Source: Pimelobacter simplex (lineage in GTDB: Bacteria; Actinomycetota; Actinomycetes; Propionibacteriales; Nocardioidaceae). Taken from it: a stretch of DNA of 64,000 nucleotides. Position numbers and translations under genes: made by a program. Location of the stretch: assembly GCF_024662235.1 (NCBI RefSeq), contig NZ_CP096276.1, positions 1,426,001 to 1,490,000 on the forward strand, written 5' to 3'. Shown here in pieces: positions 1 through 8,203 of the stretch (its first letter is position 1; the number at the start of each line of letters is the position of its first letter). Below the pieces are notes generated by a model. It searched no databases and had not been told where the DNA came from. It saw only the letters and a program-made list of their open reading frames with translations.

Positions 1-55
1 CGGGGACCGGGGCGCCGGGCTCGGAGGCCTTGGTGGGCCAGGTCTGCTCGGTCAT
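1..55 (-). CDS. Partial gene, probably the ATPase of the amino-acid ABC transporter
   Basis: Only the first 18 codons are in the window; the gene runs off the left edge. It starts with an ATG whose first bases overlap the stop codon of the permease gene (4-base ATGA overlap), so it is translationally coupled to the permease. The visible N-terminus reads MTEQTWPTKASEPGAP and carries no recognisable domain yet. In polar amino-acid uptake operons the order substrate-binding protein, permease, ATPase is common, so an ATP-binding subunit of the GlnQ/HisP type is the natural expectation. That identity is inferred from position only. Confidence 0.5.
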   Translation of the reverse strand, partial: MTEQTWPTKASEPGAPVP

Positions 56-858
56 CGGACCGCCTTCCTCTGCCGGCGCTCGAGCCAGGCGACGAGCTGG
101 GTGAGCGGCAGCGTGATGACCAGGTAGAGGATCGCTGCCTGGATCAGGCTGGTCGCGGTGCCGGTCGAGGGACCGCTGGTCAGGAAGTCCTTGGCCACCG
201 AGGTGAGCTCGCGCTGGCTGGCCGCGGCACCGAGCAGGAACAGCAGCGCGGTGTCCTTGATGAGCAGCACGAACTCGTTGGTCAGCGGGGGGATGACGAT
301 CCGGAACGCCTGGGGGAGGACCACCCGGAAGGTGGTCGCTCCGGTGCGCATCCCCAGCGAGCGGGCGGCCTCGGTCTGGCCCTTGGGCACGGCCTGGATG
401 CCGGCCCGCAGGGTCTCGGCCATGTAGGCCCCGGCGACCAGGATCAGGCCGATCAGGCCCGCTCCGACCAGACCACCCGGCGGCGTCCAGCCGAAGGCGA
501 TCGGCAGACCGAAGGCCATGAACATCATGACGACCAGCGCCGGCAGTCCCCGGAAGAACTCGATGTAGGCCGTGGCCAGCCACCGGTAGGGCGCCACCGG
601 CGAGAGCCGCATCAGTGCCAGCGTCAGGCCGAGGGCCAGACCGCCGCCGAAGGCGATCGCGGTGTACTTCACCGTGTTGACCAGACCGATGGTGATCAGG
701 TCCTGCCAGTTGCCGTCGGCCCACGAGATGCCGTCGGCGTTCCAGAAGTTCTCGTGGATCTTGGTCCAGTCAGCCACGACCGCCAGCGTGACGATGGCCG
801 CCGCGAGCAGGACGTACATCAGGACCTGGACCAGCGCGGCGCGCTGTCGACGGGTCAC
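52..858 (-). CDS. Polar amino-acid ABC transporter permease (HisM/GlnP family)
   Basis: A 268-residue inner-membrane subunit of an amino-acid importer. The N-terminal membrane helix (about 10-30) is followed by a five-helix permease core. The cytoplasmic EAA loop that docks the ATPase is visible as EAARSLGM at about 163-170 and continues into the conserved RVVLPQAFR segment at 178-186. It starts with GTG, 30 bases after the substrate-binding protein gene, and its stop overlaps the next start. Both spacings indicate one operon for uptake of a polar amino acid. The substrate cannot be read from the sequence; glutamate/glutamine or a basic amino acid are typical of the family. Confidence 0.93.
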   Translation of the reverse strand: MTRRQRAALVQVLMYVLLAAAIVTLAVVADWTKIHENFWNADGISWADGNWQDLITIGLVNTVKYTAIAFGGGLALGLTLALMRLSPVAPYRWLATAYIEFFRGLPALVVMMFMAFGLPIAFGWTPPGGLVGAGLIGLILVAGAYMAETLRAGIQAVPKGQTEAARSLGMRTGATTFRVVLPQAFRIVIPPLTNEFVLLIKDTALLFLLGAAASQRELTSVAKDFLTSGPSTGTATSLIQAAILYLVITLPLTQLVAWLERRQRKAVR

Positions 859-888
859 CCCACCCCCCCTTCGTGAAGACCGTGCGTA

Positions 889-1683
889 CTACGGCTGGTT
901 CTCGGTGGAGAAGTACTTGGCGTAGATCGTGTCGTAGGTCCCGTCCTTGCGCATCTCCTCGAGCGCGCCGTCGACGTCCTTGACGAGCTGGCTGTTGCCC
1001 TTCTTCATGGCGAAGCCGTACTCCTCGCTGGTGTCGTAGGTCTCGACGATCTTGAACTTGCCGTCCCGGGTGTGGTCGAGGTTGACCGGCAGGTCCTGGA
1101 GCAGCGCCTCGACCTGGCCGGCCTTGATCGCCTGGAACATCTCCGCGTCACTGGGGAACGTGATGATGTCGGCGTCCTCGGCGTTCTCCTCGGTGTAGGT
1201 CTTGCCCGTGGTGCCCTGCTGGACACCGACCTTGACGCCCTTGAGGTCGCCGATCGAGGCGATCTTGCTGTCGGCCGGCACGAGGAGCGACTGCTTGGAG
1301 TCGTAGTAGCCGTCGGAGAAGTCGAGGTTCTTCTTGCGGTCGTCGGTGATGGTCATGGCCGACGCCGCGAGGTCGCACTGGCCGGCGGCGAGCGCCTGGC
1401 CGCTCTGGAGGGCGTCGAACGAGGAGTCCTGGATCTTGAGCTTGAGGTCGAGGCGCTTGGCGACCTCGGAGACGATGTCGACGTCGAAGCCCTTGAAGCC
1501 GGTGGGACTGGACTTGTCGAAGTCCTCGAACGGCGGGTACGGCACGTCGGAGCACACGGTGAGCGTGCCCTTGGTGACGATGTCCGCACCGCTGGCGGAC
1601 TTGCTGTCCTCGGAGCCGCAGGCGCCGAGGGCGAAGGTGGCGAGGCAGGCCACGCCGATGGTGAGGATCCGAGTACGTCGCAT
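889..1683 (-). CDS. Amino-acid ABC transporter substrate-binding lipoprotein (SBP_bac_3)
   Basis: A 264-residue extracytoplasmic receptor for the adjacent permease. A lipoprotein signal is clear: a short positive start (MRRTR), a hydrophobic stretch and the lipobox LGAC with Cys22 as the lipidation site. The mature part is a type 3 periplasmic-binding fold, with the family signature around the first lobe (GTLTVCSDVPYPPFEDFD at about 38-55, then FDVDIVSEVAKRL). It is the first gene of the operon. A TACAGT hexamer lies six bases upstream of the ATG and no Shine-Dalgarno is seen, so the mRNA is probably leaderless. The ligand is unknown. Confidence 0.93.
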   Translation of the reverse strand: MRRTRILTIGVACLATFALGACGSEDSKSASGADIVTKGTLTVCSDVPYPPFEDFDKSSPTGFKGFDVDIVSEVAKRLDLKLKIQDSSFDALQSGQALAAGQCDLAASAMTITDDRKKNLDFSDGYYDSKQSLLVPADSKIASIGDLKGVKVGVQQGTTGKTYTEENAEDADIITFPSDAEMFQAIKAGQVEALLQDLPVNLDHTRDGKFKIVETYDTSEEYGFAMKKGNSQLVKDVDGALEEMRKDGTYDTIYAKYFSTENQP

Positions 1684-1695
1684 GGCGGCACTGTA
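1684..1695 (-). promoter_or_regulatory. Putative leaderless promoter -10 of the ABC transporter operon
   Basis: On the minus strand TACAGT (1695-1690) is followed by six bases and then the ATG at 1683. This matches the actinobacterial -10 pattern TAnnnT placed so that transcription would start at or next to the start codon. Confidence 0.55.
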
Positions 1696-1762
1696 GGCCT
1701 TTCGGGCCCCCTTGCACGAGGACCTCGGTCCCGGTACGCCGCTTCGGCGCGTCGCGCCGGAT

Positions 1763-2509
1763 TCAGCGCAGCGCGGTGACGGCCGCGGTCAGCAGGGGTG
1801 CGACCGCGAGCGCGGGCAGGAGGTCGGCCACGGCGACCGGCTTGAGCGCCAGCAGGCGCAGCGCGACGCCGACCAGCAGCAGCCCGCCGGTCGCCGTCAG
1901 GGCGGCGAGCTCGGCCTCGGGGAGGACGTCGCCGAGGGCGAGGCCGGCGAGGGTGAGCGAGCCCTGGACGGCGACGAGGGTGAGCACGCTCGCGGCCACG
2001 CCCCAGCCGAACGCCGCGGCGAACGCGATCGCGGCGAAGCCGTCGAGCCCGGACTTGAGGTAGAGCTCGTCGGCGCCCTTGCCGAGCCCGTCGTTGAGCG
2101 AGCCCAGGATCGTCAGCGGCCCGGTGCAGAAGATCAGCGACGAGATGACGAAGCCCTCGACGAAGCGCTGCCGCTCCGCGCTGCCGGTCTCGCCGGCCAG
2201 GCGGCCCTGCAGCCACGCGCCGAGCCCCTCGACCCGCTGCTCCAGGCGCAGCAGCGAGCCCAGGATCCCACCGAGCAGGACCGCGCCGAGCACGATGAGC
2301 AGCGGCGCGCTGTCGCCGACGGCGGCGGACAGGTCGGGGTCGAGCACGGCCATCGCCGACGTACCGGCGATGAGCAGCGTGACCAGGCCCAGGCCATCGG
2401 TCACCAAGTCGCGCGTGCGCTGGGGGAGCCGGTCGCCCGCGAGGCGTCCGAGGGCGGCGCCGAGCAGCACGGCGGCGGCGTTGACGGCGGTTCCGGTGCC
2501 GGGGATCAC
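1763..2509 (-). CDS. DUF554 family membrane protein
   Basis: A 248-residue integral membrane protein of the DUF554 family, whose function is not established (transport has been proposed). It opens with a Gly/Ala-rich membrane segment (GTAVNAAAVLLGAALGRLAG) and has about six to seven hydrophobic helices. The family-typical segment FCTGPLTILGSLNDGL lies near 135-150. A longer in-frame reading upstream exists, but I place the start at the GTG at 2509 because an AAGGAG Shine-Dalgarno sits seven bases before it. The extra upstream codons would encode Pro/Arg-rich sequence without family similarity. It is transcribed divergently from the acetyltransferase gene. Confidence 0.85.
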   Translation of the reverse strand: MIPGTGTAVNAAAVLLGAALGRLAGDRLPQRTRDLVTDGLGLVTLLIAGTSAMAVLDPDLSAAVGDSAPLLIVLGAVLLGGILGSLLRLEQRVEGLGAWLQGRLAGETGSAERQRFVEGFVISSLIFCTGPLTILGSLNDGLGKGADELYLKSGLDGFAAIAFAAAFGWGVAASVLTLVAVQGSLTLAGLALGDVLPEAELAALTATGGLLLVGVALRLLALKPVAVADLLPALAVAPLLTAAVTALR

Positions 2510-2631
2510 GGGCCTGCTCCTTCTTGGGGGATCGGGCTGTCGCGGCCGTGCCGGTGAGCGTAGTGTTGCGCTCCGGACCGGCCCACCGGTGCGGTCCGAT
2601 GGATGAGTCTCGGGAGGGGAGGCACGATCCG

Positions 2632-3222
2632 ATGACGCGTACATCATTGACGACGCGCGTGGCCACGCGTGACGACGCGCCTGCCCTGGCGGAGCTCTGG
2701 AGCGACGCCGTACGACGTGCCGACCGCTCCGAGCAGGTCGCCGACATCGAGCTGGTGATCAAGGCCGCCGAGATGTCGCCCGAGCAGCGCGTCGTCGTCG
2801 TCGAGTACGACGGCCAGGTCGCCGGCGCCGTCTACCTCCGGATCACCACGCTCTCCCCGCTCAACCTCGAGCCCTGCGTCCAGTCCATCCAGCCGCGGGT
2901 CTTCGACCGCTGCCGGCGCCACGGCGCCGGGCACGCGCTGATGGAGGCCGCGACGGCCTTCGCCGAGGAGCACGGCATCCTGCACGTGGTCACCGCGGTG
3001 CCCAACAGCTCGCGCGAGGCCAACCGGTTCATGGCCCGTCTGGGCCTGGCCCCCGTCGTGATGTACCGGATCGCGCCGACCTCGCTGCTGCGCAGCCGGG
3101 TCTCGCCGCAGCGCCAGCAGACCGGCGTCGAGGGCACCCGGAACCGGGTGCTCGCCGCCCGCCGCTCGCTGCGTCGTACCCGGGCCGAGCGGCTGGGCCT
3201 GCCCGACCCCGAGCAGGCCTGA
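2632..3222 (+). CDS. GNAT family N-acetyltransferase
   Basis: A 196-residue acetyl-CoA-dependent acyltransferase of the GNAT superfamily. The acetyl-CoA binding part is the segment RRHGAGHALMEAATAFAEEHG (about 100-120), a variant of the R/QxxGxG/A motif. It is followed by a strand and the NSSREANRFMARLGL element typical of motif B. A basic Arg-rich tail follows. The start is set at the ATG at 2632, behind a G-rich Shine-Dalgarno (GGGAGGGG about 12 bases upstream); a TAGTGT -10-like hexamer lies at 2561-2566. The acceptor substrate is unknown. It faces the thioesterase gene with only three bases between the stop codons. Confidence 0.85.
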   Translation: MTRTSLTTRVATRDDAPALAELWSDAVRRADRSEQVADIELVIKAAEMSPEQRVVVVEYDGQVAGAVYLRITTLSPLNLEPCVQSIQPRVFDRCRRHGAGHALMEAATAFAEEHGILHVVTAVPNSSREANRFMARLGLAPVVMYRIAPTSLLRSRVSPQRQQTGVEGTRNRVLAARRSLRRTRAERLGLPDPEQA

Positions 3223-3225
3223 GCC

Positions 3226-3651
3226 TCAGCCCTGGGGGTTGGGGTCGCGCGCCAGCAGCGCGCAGGTGATCCGCGAGGTGCACACCCGGCGGCCGTCCTC
3301 GTCGCTGATCACGATCTCGTAGCTCGCCATCGACCGGCCGCGGTGCAGCGGGGTGGCGACGCCGGTGACGGTGCCCTTGGTCGCGGAGCGGTGGTGGGTG
3401 GCGTTGATGTCGACGCCGACCGCGAACCGGTCGGGGCCGGCGTTGAGCGCCGCGGCGACCGAGCCGAGCGTCTCGGCCAGCACGACCGAGGCGCCGCCGT
3501 GGAGCAGCCCGTAGGGCTGGGTGTTGCCCTCGACGGGCATCGTCGCGACCACGCGCTCGGGGGCGACCTCGACGAGCTCGATGCCCATCCGCTCGTTGAG
3601 AGCGCCCATGTTGGCGCGTGCGAACTCGGCGATCTCCTCAGCGGTGGTCAT
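3226..3651 (-). CDS. Hotdog-fold thioesterase (PaaI/YbdB-like)
   Basis: A 141-residue single hotdog domain that hydrolyses acyl-CoA thioesters. The active-site helix signature is visible as QPYGLLHGGASVVLAETLGS at about 45-64: HGG precedes the central helix, and the Glu of that helix is the family's general base. The later strand DINATHHRSATKG is also typical. The open frame extends far upstream only because it lies antisense to polA. The real start is the ATG at 3651, where a TATCGT hexamer stands six bases upstream. Divergent from polA; the substrate is unknown, with aromatic or 1,4-dihydroxynaphthoyl-CoA type thioesters being possibilities. Confidence 0.88.
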   Translation of the reverse strand: MTTAEEIAEFARANMGALNERMGIELVEVAPERVVATMPVEGNTQPYGLLHGGASVVLAETLGSVAAALNAGPDRFAVGVDINATHHRSATKGTVTGVATPLHRGRSMASYEIVISDEDGRRVCTSRITCALLARDPNPQG

Positions 3652-3663
3652 GGCTCGACGATA
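3652..3663 (-). promoter_or_regulatory. Putative leaderless -10 of the thioesterase gene
   Basis: Minus-strand TATCGT (3663-3658) is six bases from the ATG at 3651; no Shine-Dalgarno is present. Confidence 0.5.
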
Positions 3664-3702
3664 GCGAGCACCGTCGTGGCCGGAGCTGTCGGTACTCCTC
3701 GA

Positions 3703-3714
3703 TAGAGTCGCCGG
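3703..3714 (+). promoter_or_regulatory. Putative leaderless -10 of polA
   Basis: TAGAGT at 3703-3708 is followed by six bases and the GTG start at 3715. No purine-rich ribosome binding site precedes the start. Confidence 0.55.
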
Positions 3715-6414
3715 GTGACCGAGCCGAACCGTCCGCCGCGCCTCCTGCTCCTCGACGGCCACTCCCTGGCCTACCGCGCGTTCTTCGCGCTTCCGGTCGA
3801 GAACTTCTCGACCGCGACGGGCCAGAACACCAACGCGGTCTACGGCTTCACCTCGATGCTCGTCAACGTGCTGCGCGACGAGCAGCCGACCCACGTGGCG
3901 GTCGCCTTCGACCTCTCCCGCCAGACCTTCCGGCTCGAGGAGTACTCCGAGTACAAGGCCAAGCGCAACAAGACCCCCGGCGAGTTCAGCAGCCAGCTGC
4001 CGCTCATCCAGCGGATGCTCGACACCTTCTCCATCAAGTACCTCACCGCCCCCGGCTACGAGGCCGACGACATCATCGCCACGCTGGTCACCCAGGCGCT
4101 GGCCGACGAGACGAGCGGTCTCGAGGTGCTCATCCTCACCGGTGATCGCGACTCGCTCCAGCTCGTCACCGAGCGCTCGACGGTGCTCTACCCGATGCGC
4201 GGCGTGTCCGACCTGGCCCGGATGACGCCCGCCGCCGTCGAGGAGAAGTACGGCGTCCCGCCGCACCGCTACCCCGAGCTCGCGGCGATCGTCGGCGAGA
4301 CCTCCGACAACCTGCCCGGCGTCCCCGGCGTCGGCGCGGGCTTCGCCGCCCGCTGGATCAACACCTACGACGGTCTCGACAACGTGATCGCCCAGGCCGA
4401 CAAGATCACCGGCAAGAAGGGCGAGGCGTTCCGCGAGCACCTCGGCGACGTCATCCGCAACCGCCGGCTCAACGCGCTCGTGCGCGACCTCGACCTCGGC
4501 GTCGCCATCGACGACCTCGCGCTGACCGAGTGGGACCGCCCGGCGGCGCTCGAGCTGCTCGACGAGCTGGAGTTCCGCGGCGAGCTGCGCACCCGGATCA
4601 TGGACGTCGTCGCCCCCGGCGAGGACCTCCCGGTCGAGGCCGGCGTCGAGCTCGACGGCACGACGCTCGCGCCCGACGCCGTGGCCGCCTGGCTCGACGC
4701 GGTCGGTACGGCGAGCGTCGGCCTGAGCGTGCGCGGCTCGTGGGGGAGCGGCACCGGCCGGGTGAGCGGGCTCGCCTTCGCCCTCGCCGACGGCACCGCC
4801 GCCTATGTCGACGTCGAGGCGATGAGCCAGGCCGACGACGCCGCGGTGGCCGCCTGGCTCGCCGACCCGGAGCGGCCCAAGGTGCTCCACGACGCCAAGG
4901 GCCCGCTGCTCGCGCTCGCCGCCCAGGGCTGGACCCTGGCCGGCGTGGTCGAGGACACCGCCCTCGCCGCCTACCTCGTCGCGCCCGACCAGCGCTCCTA
5001 CGACCTGGCCGACCTGACCCTGCGCTACCTGCACCGCGAGCTCACCGCGGACGCCGACCCCGACCAGGGTGAGCTGCTCTTCGACGAGGGCGGCGACCAG
5101 GGCGGCGTCGCCAGCAGCGCGATGGTCCAGGCCCGCGCCGCGCTCGACCTGTCCGCCGAGCTGGCCGACGAGGTCGAGAAGGCCGGCGGGCGCCAGCTGC
5201 TCACCGACGTCGAGATGCCGCTGGTGGGCGTGCTCGCCGGGCTGGAGCAGACCGGCATCGCGGTCGACACCGACCACCTCGAGGGACTCGAGGCGCACTT
5301 CGGCGAGGAGGTGCGCAAGGAGGCCGAGGCGGCGTACGCCGTGATCGGCAAGGAGATCAACCTCGGCTCGCCCAAGCAGCTCCAGGTCGTGCTCTTCGAC
5401 GAGCTCAACATGCCCAAGACCAAGCGCACCAAGACCGGCTACACCACCGACGCCGACGCGCTCCAGAGCCTGTTCGTCCAGACCGAGCACCCGTTCCTGC
5501 TCCACCTACTGCGCCACCGCGAGGTCATCCGGCTGCGCCAGACCATCGAGGGCCTGCTCAAGACGGTCCAGCCCGACGGCCGCATCCACACGACGTTCCA
5601 CCAGACGATCGCCGCCACCGGCCGGCTCTCCAGCACCGAGCCCAACCTCCAGAACATCCCGGTCCGCACCGAGGAGGGGCGCCGGATCCGCGAGAGCTTC
5701 GTCGTCGGCGCGGGCTACGACGCCCTCATGACCGCCGACTACAGCCAGATCGAGATGCGGATCATGGCCCACCTCTCCGAGGACGAGCTCCTCATCGAGG
5801 CCTTCCGCTCCGGTCGCGACTTCCACGCCGAGACCGCCTCGCGGGTCTTCGACGTCGCGCCCGACGAGGTCACCCCCGAGATGCGGGCCAAGATCAAGGC
5901 GATGAACTACGGCCTCGCCTACGGCCTGTCCGCCTTCGGCCTCTCCCAGCAGCTCGGCATCGAGCCCGGCGAGGCCCGCGGCCTGATGGACGACTACTTC
6001 GAGACCTTCGGCGGCATCCGCGACTACCTCGGCGGCGTCGTCGACGAGGCCCGCCGGACCGGCTTCACCGAGACGATCATGGGCCGGCGCCGCTACCTGC
6101 CGGACCTGACCAGCGACAACCGGATGCGCCGCGAGTCCGCCGAGCGGATGGCCCTGAACGCTCCCATCCAGGGCTCGGCCGCCGACCTGATCAAGGTTGC
6201 CATGCTCCGCACCGACGCCGCGCTGCGCGCGGCCGGGCTCACCTCACGGATGCTGCTCCAGGTCCACGACGAGCTCGTGTTCGAGGTCGCCGCCGGCGAG
6301 GCCGAGACCCTCGAAGCCCTGGTCCGCGAGCAGATGGCCGGTGCGGCCGAGCTGACCGTCCCGCTCGACGTCTCCGTCGGCACGGGCCGCAGCTGGCACG
6401 AGGCGGCACACTGA
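3715..6414 (+). CDS. polA: DNA polymerase I
   Basis: An 899-residue repair and Okazaki-fragment polymerase. The 5'-3' exonuclease (flap nuclease) domain covers about 1-300, with TGDRDSLQL near 142-150 and the helix-hairpin-helix region GVPGVGAGFAARW near 201-213. The central 3'-5' exonuclease-like domain (about 320-510) has lost the acidic metal ligands: where proofreading enzymes carry DxE, this protein has VGLSVRG. Proofreading is therefore probably absent, as is usual in actinobacterial PolA. The polymerase domain follows, with palm motif A DYSQIEMRI at about 676-684, the fingers O-helix KAMNYGLAYG, and motif C QVHDELVF near 849. It starts with GTG and is divergent from the thioesterase gene. 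Confidence 0.98.
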   Translation: MTEPNRPPRLLLLDGHSLAYRAFFALPVENFSTATGQNTNAVYGFTSMLVNVLRDEQPTHVAVAFDLSRQTFRLEEYSEYKAKRNKTPGEFSSQLPLIQRMLDTFSIKYLTAPGYEADDIIATLVTQALADETSGLEVLILTGDRDSLQLVTERSTVLYPMRGVSDLARMTPAAVEEKYGVPPHRYPELAAIVGETSDNLPGVPGVGAGFAARWINTYDGLDNVIAQADKITGKKGEAFREHLGDVIRNRRLNALVRDLDLGVAIDDLALTEWDRPAALELLDELEFRGELRTRIMDVVAPGEDLPVEAGVELDGTTLAPDAVAAWLDAVGTASVGLSVRGSWGSGTGRVSGLAFALADGTAAYVDVEAMSQADDAAVAAWLADPERPKVLHDAKGPLLALAAQGWTLAGVVEDTALAAYLVAPDQRSYDLADLTLRYLHRELTADADPDQGELLFDEGGDQGGVASSAMVQARAALDLSAELADEVEKAGGRQLLTDVEMPLVGVLAGLEQTGIAVDTDHLEGLEAHFGEEVRKEAEAAYAVIGKEINLGSPKQLQVVLFDELNMPKTKRTKTGYTTDADALQSLFVQTEHPFLLHLLRHREVIRLRQTIEGLLKTVQPDGRIHTTFHQTIAATGRLSSTEPNLQNIPVRTEEGRRIRESFVVGAGYDALMTADYSQIEMRIMAHLSEDELLIEAFRSGRDFHAETASRVFDVAPDEVTPEMRAKIKAMNYGLAYGLSAFGLSQQLGIEPGEARGLMDDYFETFGGIRDYLGGVVDEARRTGFTETIMGRRRYLPDLTSDNRMRRESAERMALNAPIQGSAADLIKVAMLRTDAALRAAGLTSRMLLQVHDELVFEVAAGEAETLEALVREQMAGAAELTVPLDVSVGTGRSWHEAAH

Positions 6415-6444
6415 TCGGGTGACCCCTGCTCGGAGGAGGCCCCG

Positions 6445-6828
6445 ATGAGAACCGCCCTGCCCCTGCTCGCCGTCGCCCTCGCGGCGGCGCTCACCGCCTG
6501 CGGCGGTGCGCCCGACGACGCGAGCGCGGAGGACTTCTGCGCCGCCTGGACCGAGGGGAGCGGCGGCTCCGCCGACGGGCTCCACGACCGGGCGGCGGCG
6601 CTCGAGGACGCCGGGACGCCCGCGGATGTCTCTGCCGCGGCCCGGTCCGGCTACGAGATCTTCGTCGAGCAGGTGAAGCAGGTCGACGACGCCGACGTCG
6701 CCGCGCTCGACCAGGCCGCGGCCACCCCGGCGGGTCTCGCCGAGGTCTACGGGATCAGCGAGGACGAGGCGACCGACGTGGTCGCCTTCTTCGACTACGC
6801 CAACACGACCTGCGCGCCGGGCGACTGA
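6445..6828 (+). CDS. Small secreted lipoprotein, function unknown
   Basis: A 127-residue predicted lipoprotein: a short basic start (MRTALP), an Ala/Leu-rich hydrophobic core and the lipobox LTAC with Cys19. The mature part is acidic and helical, with two further cysteines (in EDFCAAW and near the C-terminus in NTTCAPG) that could form a disulfide. No enzymatic motif is seen. It lies 30 bases after polA behind a good Shine-Dalgarno (GGAGGAGG) and may be co-transcribed. Small Cys-anchored proteins of this layout are common in actinobacteria, and I cannot assign a function. It ends nine bases from the convergent flippase gene. Confidence 0.75.
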   Translation: MRTALPLLAVALAAALTACGGAPDDASAEDFCAAWTEGSGGSADGLHDRAAALEDAGTPADVSAAARSGYEIFVEQVKQVDDADVAALDQAAATPAGLAEVYGISEDEATDVVAFFDYANTTCAPGD

Positions 6829-6837
6829 GCGGCCGGC

Positions 6838-8103
6838 TCAGGCGACGGGCGCCGGGGCGGCCTCGGCGTCCGAACGGTGCCGCACCATCTGCAGCACGAC
6901 CAGGACGAGCAGCACCGCCGCGTCGACGCAGGCGACCGTGGTGGCCAGGGCGATGACGCTGGTCGCGAGCGAGCCGAGGGCGACCAGGGCGATGACGCCC
7001 GCGGCGACGAGGTACTTGGTCGCCGCGCCGCGCCGGGCGAGGCCGGCGTAGACCAGGAGCTGGAGCAGGGCGAGCAGGGCGCCGAGCACGGCGAAGAGCC
7101 AGAGGTCGTCCTGGACGCCGGCGTACTCCTTGCCGCCGATGAAGACCAGCGCGATGTCGGAGAGCACGTACGTCGCGCCGATGCACGCGGCGCCGAGGGC
7201 GGAGAGGAAGACGAGCCCCTTGATCACGGCGCCGCGGCTCTCGCCGTCGGTGGACATCGAGGGGAAGAGGATCACCACCGCGAACTGCGGCAGGAAGAGC
7301 ACCGCCTTGGTGACGATGAGGCCACCGGCGTAGAGGCCGGCGTCGTGCTCGCCGAGACCGCTGCGGGCCACGACGACGTCGAGGTTCGACAGCGCGACGA
7401 AGGCCAGCAGGGCGACCGAGCTGCCGACGGTCTCGCGCAGCACGTCGCGGCGGATGGTGTGCTCGGCGGCGGCACCGCCCTCGCGGCGGGGGTGGCGGCC
7501 CAGCGCCCACGAACCGATCGCGACGGGCACCCAGGCGGCGATGAGGACGCCGAGCATGGCGCTCGTCTCGGTGCGCCAGGCGAAGAGGAAGGCGGCGCCG
7601 ATGAGCACCCGCGGGATGCCGACACCGAGGTAGACCAGGCTCAGCGGCAGCCAGCGCCGCTCGCCCTGGAGGACGCCGGCCTGGGCCCCCATGATCGTCG
7701 TCGGCACCACGGTCAGCCCCAGCAGCAGCGCCGGCAGCAGCCCGTCGAGGCGGAGCACCTTCCAGACCAGCGGCGAGGCGGCCACGGCGAGCGCGCCGAC
7801 GACGAAGGCCGCCCGCCAGGCGGTCTTGAGCACGGCCGCCTCGATCACCGCGACGTCGTGCGGGTCGGCGGAGATCCGCCGCGCGCAGGTCGCCTGCAGG
7901 CCCAGCTGGACCACCGACAGCACCATGAGCAGGGCCATCATGCCGGCCACGGCGCCGTACTGGCCGGGGCCGAGCAGGCGGGCCGAGACGATCTGGAAGG
8001 CGTAGGTGCCGACGTTCATCGCCGCGATCGCGATCGCGATGCCGGCGCTGCTGCGGAGCAGGCGGATCAGCCGCGACTCGGCGGGGCGGGTGGTCGTCGT
8101 CAC
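6838..8103 (-). CDS. Polysaccharide flippase (MATE/MVF superfamily, Wzx-like)
   Basis: A 421-residue membrane protein with about 12 to 14 hydrophobic helices, of the oligosaccharide flippase type that moves lipid-linked glycans or glycolipids across the membrane. The family-typical first helix (ININVGTYAF-like pattern, here AAMNVGTYAFQIVSARLLGP) is followed by the QYGAVAGMMALL segment seen in polysaccharide-export flippases. It starts with GTG at 8103, six bases downstream of a TAACCT hexamer. It is divergent from the AftD-like gene with 100 bases between them. This placement makes it a candidate exporter for the glycan built by the genes at 8204-20741. Confidence 0.85.
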   Translation of the reverse strand: MTTTTRPAESRLIRLLRSSAGIAIAIAAMNVGTYAFQIVSARLLGPGQYGAVAGMMALLMVLSVVQLGLQATCARRISADPHDVAVIEAAVLKTAWRAAFVVGALAVAASPLVWKVLRLDGLLPALLLGLTVVPTTIMGAQAGVLQGERRWLPLSLVYLGVGIPRVLIGAAFLFAWRTETSAMLGVLIAAWVPVAIGSWALGRHPRREGGAAAEHTIRRDVLRETVGSSVALLAFVALSNLDVVVARSGLGEHDAGLYAGGLIVTKAVLFLPQFAVVILFPSMSTDGESRGAVIKGLVFLSALGAACIGATYVLSDIALVFIGGKEYAGVQDDLWLFAVLGALLALLQLLVYAGLARRGAATKYLVAAGVIALVALGSLATSVIALATTVACVDAAVLLVLVVLQMVRHRSDAEAAPAPVA

Positions 8104-8115
8104 CAGAGCAGGTTA
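8104..8115 (-). promoter_or_regulatory. Putative leaderless -10 of the flippase gene
   Basis: Minus-strand TAACCT (8115-8110) followed by six bases and the GTG start at 8103. Confidence 0.5.
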
Positions 8116-8170
8116 GGGGGTCGGAGTGCCCAGCGCGGAAGTCAGGCCTGCACGCCGCCCACGGGTCTCC

Positions 8171-8203
8171 TACAGTGACACCCGCGCTTCGGGAGGAGGT
8201 GGC
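8171..8203 (+). promoter_or_regulatory. Promoter -10 and strong ribosome binding site of the AftD-like gene
   Basis: TACAGT at 8171-8176 is a plausible -10. It is followed after a short leader by GGGAGGAGGT at 8191-8200, a near-perfect Shine-Dalgarno ending three bases before the ATG at 8204. This fixes the start of the giant GT-C gene and would head the operon 8204-15692. Confidence 0.5.

Noticed and set aside
3226..5505. Very long open frames opposite real genes (for example 3226-5505, 6755-12226 and 34169-38314 on minus; 13089-15692 upstream part and 35494-38526 on plus)
   Set aside because: They are antisense or shifted shadows caused by the GC-rich third codon positions. Their translations are Arg/Pro/Ala-rich or Gly/Val/Glu-rich without domains, and in each case a well-defined gene occupies the other strand or frame.
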